Part shown: one piece after another, positions 15,986 through 23,363 of the stretch | Position numbering within the stretch: the stretch's first letter is position 1 | How the letters are laid out: each line of letters opens with the position of its first letter | Origin: Bacteroides intestinalis DSM 17393 | GTDB lineage: Bacteria; Bacteroidota; Bacteroidia; Bacteroidales; Bacteroidaceae | NCBI RefSeq assembly: GCF_000172175.1 | Contig: NZ_ABJL02000008.1 | Location: 620,001-684,000, forward strand | Direction of reading: 5' to 3' | DNA: 64,000 nucleotides | The notes under the pieces: model-generated | The model's input: only the letters and a program-made list of their open reading frames with translations | Told to the model about the DNA's origin: nothing | The model's database searches: none | Position numbers and translations under genes: made by a program

Positions 15986-17206
15986 TTATTTTTCTTGCGT
16001 ATTAAACAAACGGGTTAAATCTCCGACAATTGGAATAGCTCCGTACTTTCCGGATAAGTAATCTTTTTCAAACGAAGCATCATTACGAACTTTATACTCT
16101 GCTAATGAATAAAGTTCGGTTGCCCCATAACGGTCTTTTTGTGTGAACCAAATCTGATCCCGTCGGAATATATTAGCACTCAACAAATTAGTATCGTGAG
16201 TAGTGAAAATCAATTGAGCATTTTTCGGATTTGTTTCTTTTGAATTAAACAAGGCAATAATTCTACACGTAAGAAGTGGATGCATCTTAGAATCAAATTC
16301 ATCTATAATCAGACGCTTTCCATTATCCAAAGCATCAATAATAGGATATGCTAAAGAAAAATACTTTATTGTACCTTCCGATTCATTTTTCCTGAATGGG
16401 AAAGTAACAGCTTTGACTTCATTACCTTCATCATCGTACTGCGTATGCGTACTGACAATAGTATTATCAATTTTTTCAATATTCTCAATACCTAAATCAG
16501 CATAGCGTGAAAACTCTACAATTCTCTGTTTCATTTTGATGTCATCCAGTTGGATAGTGGCGGTATTCCATATCTTCTCATCATTAGAACCAGAAATAAT
16601 AGTGGTATCGTTCAACCATTTCATTATCTCCACTGCTGTCGGATCATTAAATTGTGCCGCAACAGAAAGCAATAATGCATTCGCTCTCACCATTCGTTTA
16701 CCTGCAAGCTCTTTACCAACGACAAACTTGGTATGAATATCGAAGCTATCTTTTTCCCGGTAGAATAGTTCCACCTCCTTAGCCCTCTTTTTATTAACTT
16801 TTTGATAGAGCCATTCCGAATGTACCAAAGAATTATCAGCTTCAAATCCATAACGATATTGATTATCTTCATCACAGAATATGGCTTCAAAATAACTTGG
16901 TTCACCCGCAGTAAGCGAGTTTAACCGGAAACTTTCTATATTAACACGTTCCCCTGCCTGAATATCTTTCGACGAATTTATCACATACCACTTAAAAAAC
17001 TCAAAAGCCTTAATGAAATTGGATTTACCGGATGCATTGGCACCATAAACCACCGCACTCTTCATTAACGATAATCCGGCAGTCCCTACACTAAAGATTA
17101 TATCTTCAGCCGGAACCTGTACTTCTTTCAAAGCCGATGCCGCTAATGACAATATAGATTGTTCTTTGAAAGATAGAAAATTTCCTATTGTAAATTGAAT
17201 AACCAT
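15986..17206 (-). CDS. rloA: RloA/AbiLi-like AAA ATPase of a defence pair
   Basis: A 406-residue SMC/ABC-type AAA ATPase. FTIGNFLSFKEQSILSL at the N-terminus and Walker A GANASGKS (55-62) are standard for AAA_15/AAA_21 defence ATPases. The middle is an insertion region (about 90-240). Near the C-terminus come Walker B RLIIDEFDSKMHP (Asp302, Glu303) and the H-loop FTTHDTNLLS (about 334-343). It probably acts as the sensor that releases or activates RloB. It is first in the rloA-rloB-sir2 order. A minus-strand TATATTTG at 17244-17237 lies 31-38 bp upstream of the start. Confidence 0.87.
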   Translation of the reverse strand: MVIQFTIGNFLSFKEQSILSLAASALKEVQVPAEDIIFSVGTAGLSLMKSAVVYGANASGKSNFIKAFEFFKWYVINSSKDIQAGERVNIESFRLNSLTAGEPSYFEAIFCDEDNQYRYGFEADNSLVHSEWLYQKVNKKRAKEVELFYREKDSFDIHTKFVVGKELAGKRMVRANALLLSVAAQFNDPTAVEIMKWLNDTTIISGSNDEKIWNTATIQLDDIKMKQRIVEFSRYADLGIENIEKIDNTIVSTHTQYDDEGNEVKAVTFPFRKNESEGTIKYFSLAYPIIDALDNGKRLIIDEFDSKMHPLLTCRIIALFNSKETNPKNAQLIFTTHDTNLLSANIFRRDQIWFTQKDRYGATELYSLAEYKVRNDASFEKDYLSGKYGAIPIVGDLTRLFNTQEK

Positions 17207-17236
17207 ACTTTAATTGCTTTATTCGAGATTTTATCA

Positions 17237-17244
17237 CAAATATA
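17237..17244 (-). promoter_or_regulatory. Candidate -7 box for rloA-rloB
   Basis: Minus-strand TATATTTG, matching TAnnTTTG, about 31 bp upstream of the rloA start. The -33 partner is not convincing. The 254-bp gap 17207-17460 holds no credible gene. Confidence 0.4.
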
Positions 17245-17460
17245 GCTTTTATTTTTCAAAAAAGGACACCTGTCAGATGAATTATATTATTTTATGCCTA
17301 ACAACATGTATTCCTACTTTCATTTTCAAATTTTCGGCAGTATTTACCTGTTACTGCCAAAACTTTGAAAAAATATCCCATCCTATCATCACGACAGTAC
17401 GGGATACACACACAACGTCAGGTTATCGGCTAAATCTGCTTAAATGGAAATTACAACAAC

Positions 17461-17844
17461 CTAAATATCTTCTGTTACTTCGTTCTCACCATCGGACAAC
17501 ATACCATCCTCTGTACGTTCATCTTCCTTACATTCTTTCGTTTTGCCTTTCCCTACATTCTCCCCATCGAAATACCTCCGTATAAACTCGTGCAAGTCCT
17601 TCTCCCTATAATACGTCTTATGCAGGATCGTATGATACTTCAACCCATTATCCCTATACCGTTGCAGTGTCCGTTTGCTGATGTTCAGCAGCAGGCAAAC
17701 CTCCTGGTTATCGTACAGCCGTTCCCCGTTCAGGTAATTTTGCGGCTTCTTGTCCTTCTTGTCCAGTGCACCTACAACTCTTTCCACTTGTTCGAGCAAC
17801 CGTTCCATATACGCCTCGAATGTTTCTTTATCCAATGGTATCAT
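17461..17844 (-). CDS. Helix-turn-helix (excisionase-like) protein
   Basis: 127 residues with a MerR/excisionase-type helix-turn-helix: LYDNQEVCLLLNISKRTLQRYRDNGL (about 43-68), then a wing with HTILHKTYYREKDLHEFI. The N-terminus looks like a short coiled coil (EAYMERLLEQVERVV). The C-terminal 30 residues are acidic and low-complexity (ERTEDGMLSDGENEVTED). Proteins of this kind sit beside primases in Bacteroides mobilisable elements, as excision or regulatory factors. It overlaps the primase/helicase gene by 4 nt and comes after it in the same transcript. Confidence 0.75.
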   Translation of the reverse strand: MIPLDKETFEAYMERLLEQVERVVGALDKKDKKPQNYLNGERLYDNQEVCLLLNISKRTLQRYRDNGLKYHTILHKTYYREKDLHEFIRRYFDGENVGKGKTKECKEDERTEDGMLSDGENEVTEDI

Positions 17845-19526
17845 AAGCCCGCCTGTTTTAAGTTCCCGATGATATAATAACTCTGGTTCGACGGGTCTTT
17901 CCGTATGATTTCCTTTTCCCGCATGAACTTGATATAACTTTTCGCCGTGCGTTCCTTCACGTCCAGTATCGCTTGAATCTGTTCCGCCAAATCCACATAA
18001 GTAATAAAGTCCTGCCGTCCGAAAATATCCCGTGCCACCGCCACGAGTTCATCCTCTTTCCGCTTCTCCTTTTCCTCTTTCGGCTTTTCCCCCAGATACA
18101 CGTGCATCCCGGCATCCTTATCCCATGCAAACTGCATGATAGGCACATCCAGCGGGCTACCGTCACGCACCTTCAGCGCCTTCACCACCGACACCGACGG
18201 ATCAGTATCTTTCTCTATCGAGAGGATAGCCGCCGCCTTTCGTTGCAACTCACTACCCAGATGCCCGCGCAACTTCAGCCCCGAAGGAATAAAATGCAGG
18301 ATAGTAACGATACAAGTATTGTAAATCCCCGCCAGCCGGTACAATTCCTCCACCACGGCAATACTTTCCGTTTCATCATTCGCACCCTTTATCAAGTCCG
18401 CAATCCCGTCAATCACCACCATGTGAATCCCCCGGAACTGATAATGAAACTTATCCATGCTTTGGATAATCGCCTGCAAACGCTCTTTCCGGCTCATTCC
18501 CGTCAGGCAATACGCTTTCAGGTATTCCGGCATCGTTTCCCGTCCGCAACGCCTTAAAAGGTTTGTAATGTTCTTGTACGTCTGCACCTCCGACTGTTCC
18601 GTATCATAAAACAGAATCGCCTTTCGCTTGCTGTTTTCACAAACCGACACCCCCAACGTATCCATCACCTTATCCTTATTCTTATCGGATTGTCCGATGG
18701 CACCGGCTATCAATGCCGTCACATAATTACTTTTTCCGGTTCCCTCACCACCGGTAATACAGAGGATATTCCCTTGCGTGCTTAACGGCACATCATTCAC
18801 CGACACAACCATTTGTGCCACGGGCGGCGGATTATTAAAATCCACCTCACAAGATTTCAGAGCAGACATAGTTTCGCTGTATATTGTATCCAGATAATCC
18901 AGAAATAGTTTAATCAAATCCTCCCGGCTGTTTCCCAAACGGAAAAAGTCCGAAATATCCTTTTCCACCTTCGTTCCCGCCAGTGGCAGCAACAATCGTT
19001 TCACCCCATAGTTCTTCAACGCCAGTTCTTGTTTTGCCAAACTGTCCAGCCCCGCTTTATCCACATCATAGAGCAGGACAATATGTTTGAACCGGAAAGA
19101 GAGCCTATGAATAATCCCCACGGGAATAGTCACCGTTTCCGAATTGAAGCAGATAGCATGAAACCCGTGAACCGTCAGGCTCATCACGTCCTTCTCACCA
19201 CCCGTAATAAAGAGCAAATCCCCCTTAGCAGGCAACTGTTCCAGCCCAAAGCAGTAATTTTCCCCAAAATCCCCGGCATATAAAAAGCGCATCTCCGAGT
19301 GCGGGCGGTACACCTTCACATATTGCTTTGCAGTATATCCGAATACCGGTTCTTTATCCGTCGCCACAATGCTGAACGGTTTCCCTTCGTTATTCTCGCT
19401 GCTGAACTTCTTCAACGAAACCACCCGGAACAATTTCAGCACCTCTTGCGTGATACCACTTTCTCCCCAAAAGGCAAGTTCCGCAGCCGTAAAGCTCTTT
19501 TTTCGGTACATGTGTAACTTCCGCAA
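17841..19526 (-). CDS. Mobile-element primase/helicase, C-terminal part (TOPRIM plus RecA-like ATPase)
   Basis: A frame of 561 codons. After about 100 residues a TOPRIM domain has Glu111 in FITGGEKDVMSL and DVD at 154-156 (HIVLLYDVDKAG). A RepA/DnaB-like ATPase follows, with Walker A GGEGTGKS (259-266) and Walker B HMVVIDGIADL (about 370-380), and a C-terminal winged-helix-like tail (TYVDLAEQIQAILDVKERT). It should prime and unwind DNA for replication of the element. Residues 1-10 are not native: homology starts near SFTAAELAFWGE, and the true N-terminal part is in another frame upstream (19390-19878). A 6-T run at 19498-19503 marks the frame change. Confidence 0.75.
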   Translation of the reverse strand: MRKLHMYRKKSFTAAELAFWGESGITQEVLKLFRVVSLKKFSSENNEGKPFSIVATDKEPVFGYTAKQYVKVYRPHSEMRFLYAGDFGENYCFGLEQLPAKGDLLFITGGEKDVMSLTVHGFHAICFNSETVTIPVGIIHRLSFRFKHIVLLYDVDKAGLDSLAKQELALKNYGVKRLLLPLAGTKVEKDISDFFRLGNSREDLIKLFLDYLDTIYSETMSALKSCEVDFNNPPPVAQMVVSVNDVPLSTQGNILCITGGEGTGKSNYVTALIAGAIGQSDKNKDKVMDTLGVSVCENSKRKAILFYDTEQSEVQTYKNITNLLRRCGRETMPEYLKAYCLTGMSRKERLQAIIQSMDKFHYQFRGIHMVVIDGIADLIKGANDETESIAVVEELYRLAGIYNTCIVTILHFIPSGLKLRGHLGSELQRKAAAILSIEKDTDPSVSVVKALKVRDGSPLDVPIMQFAWDKDAGMHVYLGEKPKEEKEKRKEDELVAVARDIFGRQDFITYVDLAEQIQAILDVKERTAKSYIKFMREKEIIRKDPSNQSYYIIGNLKQAGL

Positions 19527-19878
19527 TCACCGGAACAGATGTAGTAGAGGAAATTCTCATTTCGGACTTGTCAGATAAGCCCAAGTGCATATCCCGATCA
19601 ATGATAGCCAGTATTTGCACAAAGTCTTTAGGTTCTTTACAATTCAGTCCGTTTAGCTTGCCGACCAACGCAAAACAGTCCCCCGAATAATCATCATTTC
19701 CGAAATCCTTCATTTTGTACATTCCGTTTCTCCGGTCAAAATACACATTACACGAAGCCTTGCTATCTTTGTACAGCGGATTTAAGAAATTACGTCCGAG
19801 TTTAAAAGAGAAAGGGATATAATACTTGAAAACCGCCAACCCCTTATCCGTTAGCAGAAGAATATCCTCTTTATCCAT
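19390..19878 (-). CDS. Mobile-element primase, N-terminal part before a frameshift
   Basis: From MDKEDILLLTDKGLAVFKYY the frame encodes a CHC2/DnaG-type N-terminal domain (LGRNFLNPLYKDSKASCNVY, MKDFG.DDYSGDCFALVGKL), although a full set of zinc cysteines is not seen. After THVPKK the frame departs from the family and stops at 19390. With 5 rather than 6 A residues at the coding-strand run (19503-19498) the sequence would read VPKKSFTAAELAFWGE and join the 17841-19526 frame into one protein of about 670 residues. The start at 19878 overlaps the upstream HTH gene by 8 nt; an ATG at 19890 is the alternative. Confidence 0.65.
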   Translation of the reverse strand: MDKEDILLLTDKGLAVFKYYIPFSFKLGRNFLNPLYKDSKASCNVYFDRRNGMYKMKDFGNDDYSGDCFALVGKLNGLNCKEPKDFVQILAIIDRDMHLGLSDKSEMRISSTTSVPVIAEVTHVPKKELYGCGTCLLGRKWYHARGAEIVPGGFVEEVQQRE

Positions 19879-20209
19879 TCTCGTTATCATTCAAGAAATA
19901 ATTCCTCCGAAAATTCTCCCTATCCTGTGGTTTGCATTTGATGATGCGTTCATTCAGTCCCCGTTCTATTTCCGAAAGTTTATAAAGACACCGCCCTCTC
20001 AGCATAGAGTAACTTATCAGGTTTTCGTTTCTCAATCGTTGTAATGTGCGTGTACTTATATTCAGGGCATCCGCCACCTGATTAGTATCCAGCCACACCT
20101 CATTTTCCTCTTTGGGCATAACCTGTGCCTTTGCCACGAAGTCGGCAATTCGTTGAATTTTCCCGACAAGGTCTTTATACACCTTGCTATCCATTGTTAT
20201 TACTTCCAT
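19871..20209 (-). CDS. Excisionase-like helix-turn-helix protein
   Basis: 112 residues with a MerR-like HTH: VWLDTNQVADALNISTRTLQ then RLRNENLISYSMLRGRCLYK (about 38-78), ending in SEIERGLNERIIKCK. It is similar in plan to the protein at 17461 but shorter. It is the first gene of the minus-strand run HTH, primase, HTH. Upstream of it are a pair of CCAACTTG repeats (20267-20285) and a large hairpin (20355-20404), possible sites of autoregulation or of excision. Probably an excision or copy-control factor of the island. Confidence 0.72.
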   Translation of the reverse strand: MEVITMDSKVYKDLVGKIQRIADFVAKAQVMPKEENEVWLDTNQVADALNISTRTLQRLRNENLISYSMLRGRCLYKLSEIERGLNERIIKCKPQDRENFRRNYFLNDNENG

Positions 20210-20264
20210 ATTACAGTTATCATTTTAATTTGCTGCAAAGTTCATCCAATAGTGCCGGAGCATT

Positions 20265-20288
20265 TGCCAACTTGTTACCAACTTGGCA
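20265..20288. repeat. Tandem CCAACTTG sites within a dyad
   Basis: CCAACTTG occurs at 20267-20274 and 20278-20285, exactly 11 bp apart. The block is framed by TGCCAA (20265-20270) and TTGGCA (20283-20288), so it is also an interrupted palindrome. It lies 56-79 bp upstream of the HTH gene start, a position for an operator. Confidence 0.5.
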
Positions 20289-20354
20289 TAACTTTTTTTT
20301 CAATATCTGAATATGTAGCATAGCGGGAGGGAGGTACAGTGCAAGTCAGAATCT

Positions 20355-20404
20355 GGTGCAAGGTGCAAGCCTATACTTATATATATAGGCTCGCACCTTA
20401 CACC
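20355..20404. repeat. Strong 21-bp hairpin near the island right end
   Basis: Arms 20355-20375 and 20384-20404 match at 19 of 21 positions around an 8-nt AT loop. The left arm itself contains GGTGCAA twice. There is no T-tract, so termination is unlikely. In an integrated element such structures can be a replication origin, oriT or recombinase site. The rest of 20289-20528 holds no gene. Confidence 0.65.
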
Positions 20405-20528
20405 GGAAAAATATTTTTATCTATTTAATACTCAAATAGTTTGGTAGATTAAAAGGAAAGTTGTAGTTTTGAACCCGGAAAGTTAAGCAGACACAACGGT
20501 GTCATAAGCAGACAAATCAACATTTTGG

Positions 20529-20559
20529 AAATCGTTACTAAATCGTTACGGTACGATTT
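20529..20559. repeat. AAATCGTTAC repeats beside attR
   Basis: AAATCGTTAC occurs at 20529-20538 and 20540-20549 (11-bp period), followed by an inverted partial copy (GTACGATTT, 20551-20559). They lie 55-85 bp inside attR, where arm-type sites for the recombinase or excisionase would be expected. Confidence 0.5.
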
Positions 20560-20613
20560 TAGTAGTTTAGAAAGCATTTGTGTTTCAAACACATACAGCC
20601 ATAAAGTGAAAAT

Positions 20614-20627
20614 CCCAAGCGGATCAC
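20614..20627 (+). other. attR of the tRNA-Lys island
   Basis: CCCAAGCGGATCAC matches the tRNA-Lys 3' end (12261-12274) at 13 of 14 bases. It is immediately followed by a terminator that would belong to the tRNA before integration. Confidence 0.65.
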
Positions 20628-20630
20628 ACA

Positions 20631-20658
20631 AAAGGAACTTTGAAAGTTCCTTTTTTTT
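20631..20658 (+). terminator. Terminator, probably originally of tRNA-Lys
   Basis: Perfect 10-bp arms AAAGGAACTT (20631-20640) and AAGTTCCTTT (20644-20653) around TGA, ending in eight T residues (20651-20658). No plus-strand gene ends just before it. The 14-bp att repeat directly upstream suggests it followed the tRNA before the island inserted. Confidence 0.8.
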
Positions 20659-20752
20659 ATTCAAAGAAGGCTAAAGCATCTGATTGATATCTCCTTACAA
20701 ATCAAAACACAAAGAAGACTTTAACTAAATAACTATATCTAAACCATTCGTT

Positions 20753-21307
20753 ATGAAGAGAAAATTACTATTGCTGGCCCTTTTGGCCTTATCCTTATCT
20801 GCCGTTCAGGCTCAAACCAAACTCAAATGGAACGCTTTGTATTGGGCTATGGGTGTAGTGAACATGTCAGCAGAAACCAAACTTGCAGATAAGTGGACAT
20901 TCAATGGAGATGCCGTATACTCACCCTGGAAAAGCATCGAGGGCAACCCTATGAGATTCGGCCAATTAATTGTAGAAGGCAGATATTACCCTAAAGGAGC
21001 ATTCAACGGACTCTATGTAGGAGGATATGGCAGTTATCACAGACTGTTTAAATTCACAAAATGGAATTATATCAATCATGATAAATATCAAAAAGGCAAT
21101 GGCATGTCTTTCGGAGCAACTTTAGGCTATCAAATTAAAATAAACGACCGTTGGGCAGTAGACCTTTTCGCAAGCTATGGATGGCAACATTCCAGATATA
21201 AAGGTTATATAAAATCTACCGGAGAAATGTATGTGGGCAAAAATGCCAGCGCCGAATGGTTACCCTACAAATTAGGTGCATCTTTTGTTTACCGACTGGT
21301 AAAATAA
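20753..21307 (+). CDS. DUF3575-family outer-membrane beta-barrel protein
   Basis: 184 residues; the signal peptide ends SLSAVQAQ (about residue 21). The rest alternates as a small beta barrel (LKWNALYWAMGVVNMSAE, FNGDAVYSPW, LYVGGYGSYHRLF, ASYGWQHSRYKGY) and ends in LGASFVYRLVK. GQLIVEGRYYP and the overall length fit DUF3575, a Bacteroidales family often found near fimbrial or surface genes. Function is unknown. It is the first gene beyond the island. Confidence 0.8.
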   Translation: MKRKLLLLALLALSLSAVQAQTKLKWNALYWAMGVVNMSAETKLADKWTFNGDAVYSPWKSIEGNPMRFGQLIVEGRYYPKGAFNGLYVGGYGSYHRLFKFTKWNYINHDKYQKGNGMSFGATLGYQIKINDRWAVDLFASYGWQHSRYKGYIKSTGEMYVGKNASAEWLPYKLGASFVYRLVK

Positions 21308-21400
21308 TTCTAAATATCATTAAATAAGCACGTACCTGATTATCTTTATCAGTACATTTGATTGTTACCCATATATATAATCCATAAAATATAAGTATGT

Positions 21401-21907
21401 ATGAAAGCAATCCGAATTATTTTTTCCTTATTGCTGATTATGGCAATCAGTATACCGACTCTTTCTGCACAAACTAAGAAAGAAAAGAAAGAGCTAAAGA
21501 AACAAGCGGTTGAAAAACTCATCACATCCGGGAAATATAAAATAGATGTGAACCGGGCACTTCCTGCAAGGGGACGGTCCGTGATGCTGACTTCTCCATA
21601 TTCTGTAGAAATCAGAAACGATTCCATCATATCCCATCTACCTTATTATGGAAGGGCCTATTCAATTCCTTATGGTGGCGGAGAAGGGCTCAACTTCAAA
21701 GCTCCACTTACCGACTACAAGCTGGATTGGGATAAGAAAGGAACAGCAAAAATTAAATTCACGGCACGGAGCACGGAAGATAAATTCGATTTTGATATCG
21801 ATATTTTTAGCAACGGCTCCTCTACCATATTCGTAAACATGCAAAACCGCCAGTCCATCAACTTTCAGGGAGAAGTAGATATGACGGAAAAAAAAATGGA
21901 AAAATAA
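21401..21907 (+). CDS. DUF4251-family exported protein
   Basis: 168 residues with a signal peptide ending TLSAQ (about 24), a lysine-rich segment (TKKEKKELKKQAVEKLI), then ALPARGRSVMLTSPYSVEIR and LPYYGRAYSIPYGGGEGLNF, the signature of DUF4251. Bacteroidales-specific, periplasmic or outer-membrane facing, function unknown. It follows the DUF3575 gene by 93 bp in the same direction; whether they share a transcript is unclear. Confidence 0.82.
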   Translation: MKAIRIIFSLLLIMAISIPTLSAQTKKEKKELKKQAVEKLITSGKYKIDVNRALPARGRSVMLTSPYSVEIRNDSIISHLPYYGRAYSIPYGGGEGLNFKAPLTDYKLDWDKKGTAKIKFTARSTEDKFDFDIDIFSNGSSTIFVNMQNRQSINFQGEVDMTEKKMEK

Positions 21908-21956
21908 GGTATATAACCTGCCAATGATTACCTTTCTGCAATGACATCCTAAATTT

Positions 21957-22775
21957 ATGTACAAAGAATACCCACCATGCAGTCTGCTCTCCCCCTATAT
22001 TGACAAATATTGGGAATTTAAAGGCAATCCTGAATATGGAATGCGCATCAACATACTTCCCGACGGATGCACGGATTTTATCTTCACCCTTGGAGAGGCT
22101 ACACAGACGGTAGATGGCAGGCTAACCATGAAACCTTACCGTTCCTACTTCATTGGACCGATGAATAGTTACTCGGAACTGGTAGCTTATGCGGAAACCA
22201 TTCATATGCTGGGAGTCCGTTTTCTACCTTCCGGATTATCACGTTTCATACAATTACCCCTGCACGAACTTACCAATCAAAGAATCTGTGCTGATGAAGT
22301 AACTAACTTCTTCGATGCCTCGTTTGCAGAAAGACTATGTGAAGAGGATAACTTTGGAGACAGAATAAAGATAATAGAAGAATTATTCATCAAGTCTTTA
22401 TACAAATATGATCTACAGACGGACCCACAGATTGCGTTTGCCATAGAACAAATAAACCGTCATCAGGGAAAACTCCCGGTACAATCATTAGTGGAAGATA
22501 TTTGTCTCTGCCAACGACAATTCGAACGTAAATTCAAAATGAATACAGGATATACTCCCAAAATATACAGCAGAATTATGCAATTCAAGAATGCGGTAGA
22601 TTTATTGAGGAGTGCTACCTGCGATAACCTGTTATCTACTGCTGTTCATGCAGGATACTATGATGTCCCCCATCTTTCAAGAGAAATAAAAAGAATGTCA
22701 GGTAATACCCCCTACTCTTTTCTGGCCCTTCCTTCGCCGGAAGAAGAAGTCACGCTGACTTACGTAGAAGCGTAA
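21957..22775 (+). CDS. AraC-family transcriptional regulator
   Basis: 272 residues. The N-terminal domain (1-150) is of the DUF6597/ligand-sensing type: SPYIDKYWEFKG, ILPDGCTDFIFTLG, GVRFLPSGLSRFIQ. The C-terminal HTH_18 region (about 165-262) has VEDICLCQRQFERKFKMNTG and AVHAGYYDVPHLSREIKRMSG. The next gene (22854) begins 78 bp later behind its own -7-like box, and may be its target. The ligand is unknown. Confidence 0.87.
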   Translation: MYKEYPPCSLLSPYIDKYWEFKGNPEYGMRINILPDGCTDFIFTLGEATQTVDGRLTMKPYRSYFIGPMNSYSELVAYAETIHMLGVRFLPSGLSRFIQLPLHELTNQRICADEVTNFFDASFAERLCEEDNFGDRIKIIEELFIKSLYKYDLQTDPQIAFAIEQINRHQGKLPVQSLVEDICLCQRQFERKFKMNTGYTPKIYSRIMQFKNAVDLLRSATCDNLLSTAVHAGYYDVPHLSREIKRMSGNTPYSFLALPSPEEEVTLTYVEA

Positions 22776-22853
22776 ATGTCGTTTTTATACAATGAAGGAA
22801 TATCTCCGGCTACTTATATTTGCACCATTCAATTAACAAAACAGATTAAAAAG

Positions 22854-23261
22854 ATGGAAACACTTGAAAAGAAAGCCGCAGAAATGCTTCAAAAGAGCGA
22901 AGTAGTAGTTCTTACCTCTATTAACCAAGAGGGATATCCCCGCCCTGTACCAATGAGTATGGTTAAAGCCGAAGGTATTTCAACCGTTTGGATGTCAACC
23001 GGAAACGACTCATGGAAAACAGTTGATTTTCGAAAGAATCCGAAAGGTGGTTTATGTTTCTATGCCCAGGGAGACAGTGTTTGCATGACCGGTGATGTAG
23101 AAGTTATCACAGATGCAGACATCAAACAAGAACTTTGGCAAGACTGGTTCATCAACCATTTTCCCGGCGGCCCGACTGACCCGAACTATGTCATATTAAA
23201 GTTCAAGGCTAACCATGCCACTTACTGGATAGAGGGAAAGTTCATCCACAGAAAAGTTTAA
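22854..23261 (+). CDS. Pyridoxamine 5'-phosphate oxidase-like (split-barrel) protein
   Basis: 135 residues starting METLEKKAAEML. VVVLTSINQEGYPRPVPMSM, the typical first strands of the flavin-binding split barrel, is followed by VWMSTGNDSWKTVDFRKNPK and GLCFYAQGDSVCMTGDVEVI, then ATYWIEGKFI at the end. This resembles general-stress FMN- or heme-binding members rather than true PdxH. The chosen start at 22854 follows a TATATTTG box (22815-22822) by 31 bp; a longer frame to 22776 has no family support. Confidence 0.8.
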   Translation: METLEKKAAEMLQKSEVVVLTSINQEGYPRPVPMSMVKAEGISTVWMSTGNDSWKTVDFRKNPKGGLCFYAQGDSVCMTGDVEVITDADIKQELWQDWFINHFPGGPTDPNYVILKFKANHATYWIEGKFIHRKV

Positions 23262-23363
23262 TGAGTATTAAGCTGTGTTCAATAAAAAGATAATCTATCG
23301 GAAATTAACTCAATAAAGAATATAAATTCATATATTTGCGTTTACTATAAAACGAACTTATAT

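Larger units (their letters stand above)
12261..20627. mobile_element. Integrated island at tRNA-Lys, decayed
   Basis: About 8.35 kb between the two att repeats. Contents are a truncated tyrosine recombinase beside the tRNA, an IS21-family insertion, a truncated SIR2-like gene, rloB, rloA, an HTH gene, a primase/helicase broken by a frameshift, a second excisionase-like HTH gene, and a palindrome plus short direct repeats near the right end. The layout (recombinase at one end, HTH plus primase at the other, defence cargo) is that of a mobilisable or satellite-type Bacteroides element. No relaxase or capsid gene is seen. With the recombinase and primase broken it is probably immobile. Confidence 0.7.

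Noticed and set aside
17214..17585. Open frame of 123 codons on the plus strand upstream of rloA
   Set aside because: It runs antisense into the HTH gene at 17461 and has the low-complexity composition of an antisense frame, with no motif or promoter of its own.
19390..19526. Programmed frameshift in the island primase
   Set aside because: The needed shift is +1 at an A6 run; no recognised +1 slippery codon context or stimulator is visible, so a mutation in the homopolymer is simpler.
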